From assembly GCA_937871715.1 (NCBI GenBank), contig CALMOE010000130.1:1-36640 (forward strand): DNA of 36,640 nucleotides, read 5' to 3'. Under the pieces are notes generated by a model that did not search any database, was not told the origin of the DNA, and was given only the letters and a program-made list of their open reading frames with translations. The position numbers were made by a program, and so were the translations under genes. The DNA comes from an uncultured Geobacter sp. Lineage in GTDB: Bacteria > Desulfobacterota > Desulfuromonadia > Geobacterales > DSM-12255. This document shows positions 33,082-36,640 of this stretch, piece after piece. Position 1 is the first letter of the stretch. The number at the start of each line of letters is the position of its first letter.

Positions 33082-33734
33082 CACTCTCCTCCTCTATTGT
33101 CACCGAATCCACAGTCGGCAAACCCTTCAAGCCTGAGCAGCTCGTCGATGCTCTTGGTAAGATATGATCGGCACCCCATCTCTTCCGGGAGGCGGAGATC
33201 CACGTCGTACCTGTCGCCGACGAAGAGACACTCCCGGGGAGCGACCCCTATCTCGGCGAAGATGTTCTCAAGCACACCCCTGTCAGGCTTCGATCTCCAG
33301 CAGTACTCGATGGTGAACAGCCTCTCCATGTGAGAGTCCACCCCTATTGCCGCCATTATCCTGCCGGCCAGTTGACGGTTGTTGTTGGTGTACACCAGGA
33401 GGGAGTAGTCCCGGGCCAGCCTGGCAAGCATGTCCAGCACCCGCTCATCCCGCTTGAGGAAAGGTTCCGGCTCCACATTCTCGGCCAGGTAGGAGTGCAG
33501 CGCTCTTATGTCGCAGCCGAGCTCCTGGCAGGCGGCGCTCAGGGTCGCCTCCCGGCCGCTGCGTGCCACCAGGGCCCTCTTGGCAACCGCCAGGCGCGCC
33601 TCTGCCTCCTCGAAGCAGGCACCCAGCTGCAGGGCAATGGCGCTGCAGGCGACCCGGTGGATTTCGGCTGCCAGCTCCCTGCTGGTATAAAGGGTTCCGT
33701 CCAGGTCGAAGACGATTGCTTTCAGCTTCCCCAT
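33081..33734 (-). CDS. HAD-family hydrolase
   Basis: This 217-residue haloacid-dehalogenase-type phosphatase has motif I FDLDGTLY (Asp10 nucleophile, Asp12), motif II VYTNNN (about 116-121), motif III Lys in RSKPDRG, and motif [19 protein letters not shown]. The cap between residues 15 and 90 is helical (C1 type), as in phosphoglycolate or pyrimidine 5'-nucleotidases. The substrate is unknown. Start ATG at 33734 follows AGGAGAGG; a GTG three bases earlier is possible. It is coupled to the downstream NifU-like gene. Confidence 0.9.
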   Translation of the reverse strand: MGKLKAIVFDLDGTLYTSRELAAEIHRVACSAIALQLGACFEEAEARLAVAKRALVARSGREATLSAACQELGCDIRALHSYLAENVEPEPFLKRDERVLDMLARLARDYSLLVYTNNNRQLAGRIMAAIGVDSHMERLFTIEYCWRSKPDRGVLENIFAEIGVAPRECLFVGDRYDVDLRLPEEMGCRSYLTKSIDELLRLEGFADCGFGDNRGGE

Positions 33735-33742
33735 CACCTCTC

Positions 33743-34900
33743 CTAAAATCTCGTCGTCCAGTCTCCCAGGCAGAGGAGGTCGGGCTTATCGACCCCCTTC
33801 CCCTGCACCAGGACCTTGAAGGTATCCCCCATGCCCCCGTCCGGGAGCATCAGCTTCTTCAGGGCGAGCCTGTCCTTGAGTCGCTCTTCCTCGGAAACGG
33901 GGCGAGCCTCCAGGGCAAGCAGCTCCTCCATCATCCCCGCTGCCATGAGGAAACGGTACTGCTCACCATACCAGATAGTGCTCAGCCCCTCCTCCTCGCC
34001 GCATTTCGCCAGGGAGGTGAAGTCCACGTGGCTGGTGATATCCTGCTGGCCGACGCGGATGTAGGGGTCCTCCTCAACCTGGTGACGATAGTAGCAGAGG
34101 AGCGTGCCGTTCTGGCGCATGGGTCCGTAGAGCTCGTCGGCCTGGTAGCCGTAATCGATGGTAATGACAAACCCCCGGACCAGGGAGCGGGCAACCCCGC
34201 GCAGCCAGCGATCAGCTGCCAGCCGGATCTCCGCCCGCTGGCCAGCCTGGAGGGTCACCCCCAGACGCTGCAGGTAGCGGCCTATCTCCCCGGTGGAGAG
34301 CGGGGCCAGCTCCTCGCGAAACTCATCCCCCGAAGCAGTGATCATCACCTCCTTGAGGCCGTCGGAAGTCATCTCCACCAGATGAACAGGCAGGGCATCG
34401 ACAAGCTCGTTGCTCAGGAGGCAGCCTGTGATCCCCAGGGTTCCGGAGGCGAGCTCCTCCGGGGTGCTCCAGGCGACGCGGGGGAGATGGCCTTTCAGCA
34501 TCTCCCGCTGGATCTCGGCCAGGGATGGCTCGGCCTCGATCAGCCTGCAGGTGACGGTTGCGTACAGATCGGGTTCGAGCTCGGCAATGGCATCAAGAAT
34601 ATCTGCAGACAGCCTGCCGCTGGCCGCCCCTGCCTCGACTATCTGGAACTCCGCCGGTCGCCCCATGGTGCGCCACATGCTGGCGATCTCCCGGGCGATG
34701 AGGCGACCGAAGACCCGGTGCACGTTGCTGCTGGTGTAGAAGTCCCCCTCCGCCCCCACCTTGCGCCCGGAAGAGGTGTAGTACCCCAACCCTGGTTCGT
34801 AGAGGCAGGCCCCCATATAATCCGCAAAGGTCATGCTTCCCGCCGCAGCCATCCGCTGCAGCAGTATCTGTCTCAAGGCTCTGTCGTCTGCTCTCTGCAC
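33743..34900 (-). CDS. MidA/NDUFAF7-like SAM-dependent methyltransferase (DUF185)
   Basis: The protein (385 residues) belongs to the family of mitochondrial NDUFAF7/MidA, the arginine methyltransferase that acts on a complex I subunit. Landmarks are MTFADYMGACLYEPGLGYY (23-41), GDFYTSSNVHRVFGRLIA, the SAM-binding VEAGAASGRLSADIL (about 88-102; the usual GPGRG is GAASGR), SNELVDALPVH, and VITIDYGYQADELY. In bacteria the substrate is not certain. The GTG start follows AGGAG. It heads the operon with the HAD and NifU-like genes, five to eight bases upstream of HAD. Confidence 0.9.
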   Translation of the reverse strand: MQRADDRALRQILLQRMAAAGSMTFADYMGACLYEPGLGYYTSSGRKVGAEGDFYTSSNVHRVFGRLIAREIASMWRTMGRPAEFQIVEAGAASGRLSADILDAIAELEPDLYATVTCRLIEAEPSLAEIQREMLKGHLPRVAWSTPEELASGTLGITGCLLSNELVDALPVHLVEMTSDGLKEVMITASGDEFREELAPLSTGEIGRYLQRLGVTLQAGQRAEIRLAADRWLRGVARSLVRGFVITIDYGYQADELYGPMRQNGTLLCYYRHQVEEDPYIRVGQQDITSHVDFTSLAKCGEEEGLSTIWYGEQYRFLMAAGMMEELLALEARPVSEEERLKDRLALKKLMLPDGGMGDTFKVLVQGKGVDKPDLLCLGDWTTRF

Positions 34901-34945
34901 GCTCTTCTCCTGTCCCGGAAGTTATAGTGCAACGGGTCTGTTTTG

Positions 34946-35953
34946 TCAATGCGGGGGGGAGGCGTAAGCCCGCGCCATGGCTGCGGAAGCCCTTGCCAGT
35001 TCGGCGCGAAGTTCCGCCGGTTCAAGGAGCTCGGCCATGGCACCATAGGAAAGGACCCAGGAGAGGATCTCCAGCCGTCCGCCGGCCGTGAATGACAGTT
35101 CAACCCCGCCGCCGGGGAGCCACTCCAACCGCTGGCTGGGGTGCCAGCTCCGCTCGGCGATGGCGTGTGATATGGCTGATGCAAACCTCACCCTTATATG
35201 GAGAGGCTCCTCCTCCACTATGCCGAACGCCCCCCTGAAGCGCTCTTCCGGCTCGTATCCCGCTGGCATCTCGAAGCGCTCCTTCTCCAGCGTCAGGGAG
35301 ATGATCCGTTCCACGGCGAAGGTCCTTATTGCCTGGCGGTTGTGGGCGAACCCCAGCAGGTAGAGGCCGCCGCGGTAGAAGAGGAGGGTGTAGGGGTCAA
35401 CGCTGTAGCTCTCCCCCTCCTGGCGGGAAGGGGTGCGATAGGTGAGGGTCACCCGGTTCTGGAAGAGGAGCGCCCGGCGCAGCTCCCCGAGAATGGCCGC
35501 GGCTCGGCCGTACTCTCTCCTCCCCTGAAGCAAGGGGACGGTGATGCGGGAGATCCTCTCCAGATGGGCGGCATACCGGGGTGGCAGGACGGAGTTGACC
35601 TTGCGGAAGATGGCCTCCAGGTCGTCGTGGAATGGGGTACCATGGAGGAGATCCAGGCTGGAGCGGAGGAAGTAGAGGGTGAGGAGCTCTTGCAGGGAGA
35701 AGCTGATGGGCGGCACGTCGCGGAAACCGGTGATGAAACGGTAGAGCTTGCGCTCCCCTGACCACTCGGCGGTTATGGGGTAGCCGGCATCGCTGATGGC
35801 ACCCAGGTCCCGGTGGATGGTGCGCCGGTTCACACCGCACTCCTGGGCCAGCTCCTCTACGGAGATGCCGTGGCGCGACTCGATCAGGCGGATGACGTCG
35901 TGCAGGCGGGCCGCCTGGGAGTATTTCTTCGCCGGTTTGCCTGGTCGGTTCAT
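34946..35953 (-). CDS. WYL-domain transcriptional regulator
   Basis: This is a 335-residue regulator with an N-terminal winged helix-turn-helix (ISVEELAQECGVNRRTIHRD, residues 30-49), a WYL domain (about 145-220; VTLTYRTPSRQEGESYSVDPY then LLFYRGGLYLLGFAHNRQAIRTFAVERI) and a C-terminal WCX-type extension. WYL domains sense nucleotides or nucleic acids, and many such proteins respond to DNA damage. No partner gene is evident: downstream, also on the minus strand, lies the methyltransferase operon. ATG at 35953 follows GGGGGATGC. Confidence 0.92.
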   Translation of the reverse strand: MNRPGKPAKKYSQAARLHDVIRLIESRHGISVEELAQECGVNRRTIHRDLGAISDAGYPITAEWSGERKLYRFITGFRDVPPISFSLQELLTLYFLRSSLDLLHGTPFHDDLEAIFRKVNSVLPPRYAAHLERISRITVPLLQGRREYGRAAAILGELRRALLFQNRVTLTYRTPSRQEGESYSVDPYTLLFYRGGLYLLGFAHNRQAIRTFAVERIISLTLEKERFEMPAGYEPEERFRGAFGIVEEEPLHIRVRFASAISHAIAERSWHPSQRLEWLPGGGVELSFTAGGRLEILSWVLSYGAMAELLEPAELRAELARASAAMARAYASPPH

Positions 35954-35970
35954 GCATCCCCCGAAAAGTG

Positions 35971-36002
35971 ACCGGGCCGGGAGCTGCTGCTCCCGGCCCG
36001 GT
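35971..36002 (-). terminator. Strong hairpin between rlpA-like gene and WYL regulator
   Basis: ACCGGGCCGGGAGC (35971-35984) and its exact complement (35989-36002) form a 14-base-pair stem with a TGCT loop. On the minus strand it follows the rlpA-like stop and is trailed by CACTTTTCGG. It probably terminates rlpA and also lies just upstream of the WYL ribosome-binding site. Confidence 0.7.
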
Positions 36003-36022
36003 CCGGTTTCGCCCTGATTTTT

Positions 36023-36475
36023 TTAGCTCGGCTCCTCGTCCAGGGGGATGATGCGAACCCTGGCTATCCCCTTTCCGAGGAATCCCAGCTGTTTTGCCGC
36101 CGCCCGGGAGAGGTCGATGAACGGCTCCTTGCGGGAGCGGCAGCGGTCGTTGATGGTTACGATTACTTCCTTGTCGTTGGCCAGGTTGACCACCTTCACC
36201 CTGGTCCCGTGGGGGAGCGAGGGGTGGGCGGCCGTCAGCTTGTTGGGGTCGTAGCGACGCCCCGAGTTGGTTCGTCTGCCGTTGTAGCGTTTGGCATAGT
36301 AAGAGGCGACCCCTTCAACTCCATCCGTCTCTTCTGCCTGCGGTGCAACGGGTCCTAGTGTGGTGCTTGCGAGGCCTTTTTCTTCGGCCAGCAGGGGGAG
36401 CGTCAGGACCGGGGAGAGAAGCTGTGCGGCGATGAGACAGCCGAGCAGCGCGCCTCTCAGGTTCAACGATGCCAT
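36023..36475 (-). CDS. RlpA-like secreted protein (double-psi beta-barrel)
   Basis: The protein (150 residues) has an N-terminal signal (ALLGCLIAAQLLSPVLTLPLLA, residues 9-30; Cys13 lies inside the hydrophobic core and is not a clear lipobox) and an RlpA-type double-psi barrel: GVASYYAKRYNGRRTNSGRRY, LTAAHPSLPHGTRVKVVNL, VIVTINDRCRSRKEPFIDLS and AAAKQLGF. Such proteins are septal lytic transglycosylases or barrel homologues. There is no SPOR domain, so septal targeting is doubtful. The usual NDRGP segment is NDRCRSRKEP, with the Gly replaced by Cys. ATG follows AAAAGGAGGTGCC. Confidence 0.9.
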   Translation of the reverse strand: MASLNLRGALLGCLIAAQLLSPVLTLPLLAEEKGLASTTLGPVAPQAEETDGVEGVASYYAKRYNGRRTNSGRRYDPNKLTAAHPSLPHGTRVKVVNLANDKEVIVTINDRCRSRKEPFIDLSRAAAKQLGFLGKGIARVRIIPLDEEPS

Positions 36476-36501
36476 GGCACCTCCTTTTCGGGCGAGCCGG
36501 T

Positions 36502-36531
36502 TTTATAGCACAAACCTGGCCGGCCGGTCAA
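36502..36531 (-). promoter_or_regulatory. Promoter of the rlpA-like gene
   Basis: On the minus strand TTGACC (36531-36526) and TATAAA (36507-36502) with an 18-base spacer form a good sigma70-type promoter, starting transcription near 36495, 20 bases before the ATG. The sequence right of it (36541-36640) shows no gene I can support. Confidence 0.75.
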
Positions 36532-36640
36532 GGAAAAGAGCCACGCACAGCACCTAACCACTTGTAACTACTAGCTTATCTATCGAAGCAGGCTGTTCAA
36601 AAATGGTCAGATCGTTGCACCCGCAGAAAGCCCCACGGAG

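Noticed and set aside
36585-36640. Possible dispersed repeat at the right edge (starts near caggctgttcaaaaatgg)
   Set aside because: It reminds me of interspersed sequences in this bacterial group, but only a fragment is visible and no second copy exists in the window.

Overview
This is a GC-rich bacterial chromosomal segment with densely packed, mostly minus-strand operons. The gene content points to a strictly anaerobic deltaproteobacterium of the Geobacter/Desulfuromonas group. The evidence is an anaerobic (cbi-type) cobalamin pathway with a ThiC-like 5-hydroxybenzimidazole synthase candidate, the block alaS-recX-pilT-recA, nickel-pincer cofactor genes, and several REC-first histidine kinases. 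The species assignment is inference; no rRNA or tRNA gene is present to fix it.

Region 1 (1-10040, minus strand) is one long vitamin B12 operon. A sigma70-like promoter (10010-10038) leads into a cobalamin riboswitch (9821-9985) and a terminator that abuts the first gene. Then follow cobU, cobT, cobS, cobC (nucleotide loop assembly), cbiA (a,c-diamidation), a thiC paralogue probably making the lower-ligand base, the cobalt ECF importer cbiM-cbiN-like-cbiQ-cbiO, cobaltochelatase cbiX, cbiC, and cbiD cut by the window edge. Most junctions overlap by a few bases, so translation is probably coupled.

Region 2 (10079-12533) holds engB (minus) and, divergently, aroF (DAHP synthase, plus). In front of aroF lies an unannotated 30-codon reading frame with ten aromatic codons in a 15-codon stretch, followed by a terminator and a second hairpin. 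This looks like a Phe/Tyr/Trp-sensing attenuator, and I consider it the best discovery candidate in the window. A small secreted protein of unknown function follows.

Region 3 (12569-20465) has two REC-histidine kinase proteins flanking a U32 peptidase-family protein (RlhA-like), the CIRCE-controlled groES-groEL operon, and thioredoxin.

Region 4 (20500-25869) is recA-pilT-recX-alaS: a type IV pilus retraction ATPase sits between recombinase and its modulator.

Region 5 (25967-31564) contains larB-larC-pgpA-pncC in a coupled run, a radical SAM protein, a ~175 bp palindromic element, and a cupin / YkgJ / DUF4149 trio.

Region 6 (31614-36475) contains a cardiolipin synthase-like PLD protein, an operon of MidA-like methyltransferase, HAD phosphatase and NifU-like protein, a WYL regulator, and an RlpA-like protein. 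The last ~100 bases (36541-36640) show no gene I can support. No CRISPR array, tRNA, rRNA, insertion sequence or prophage was seen.
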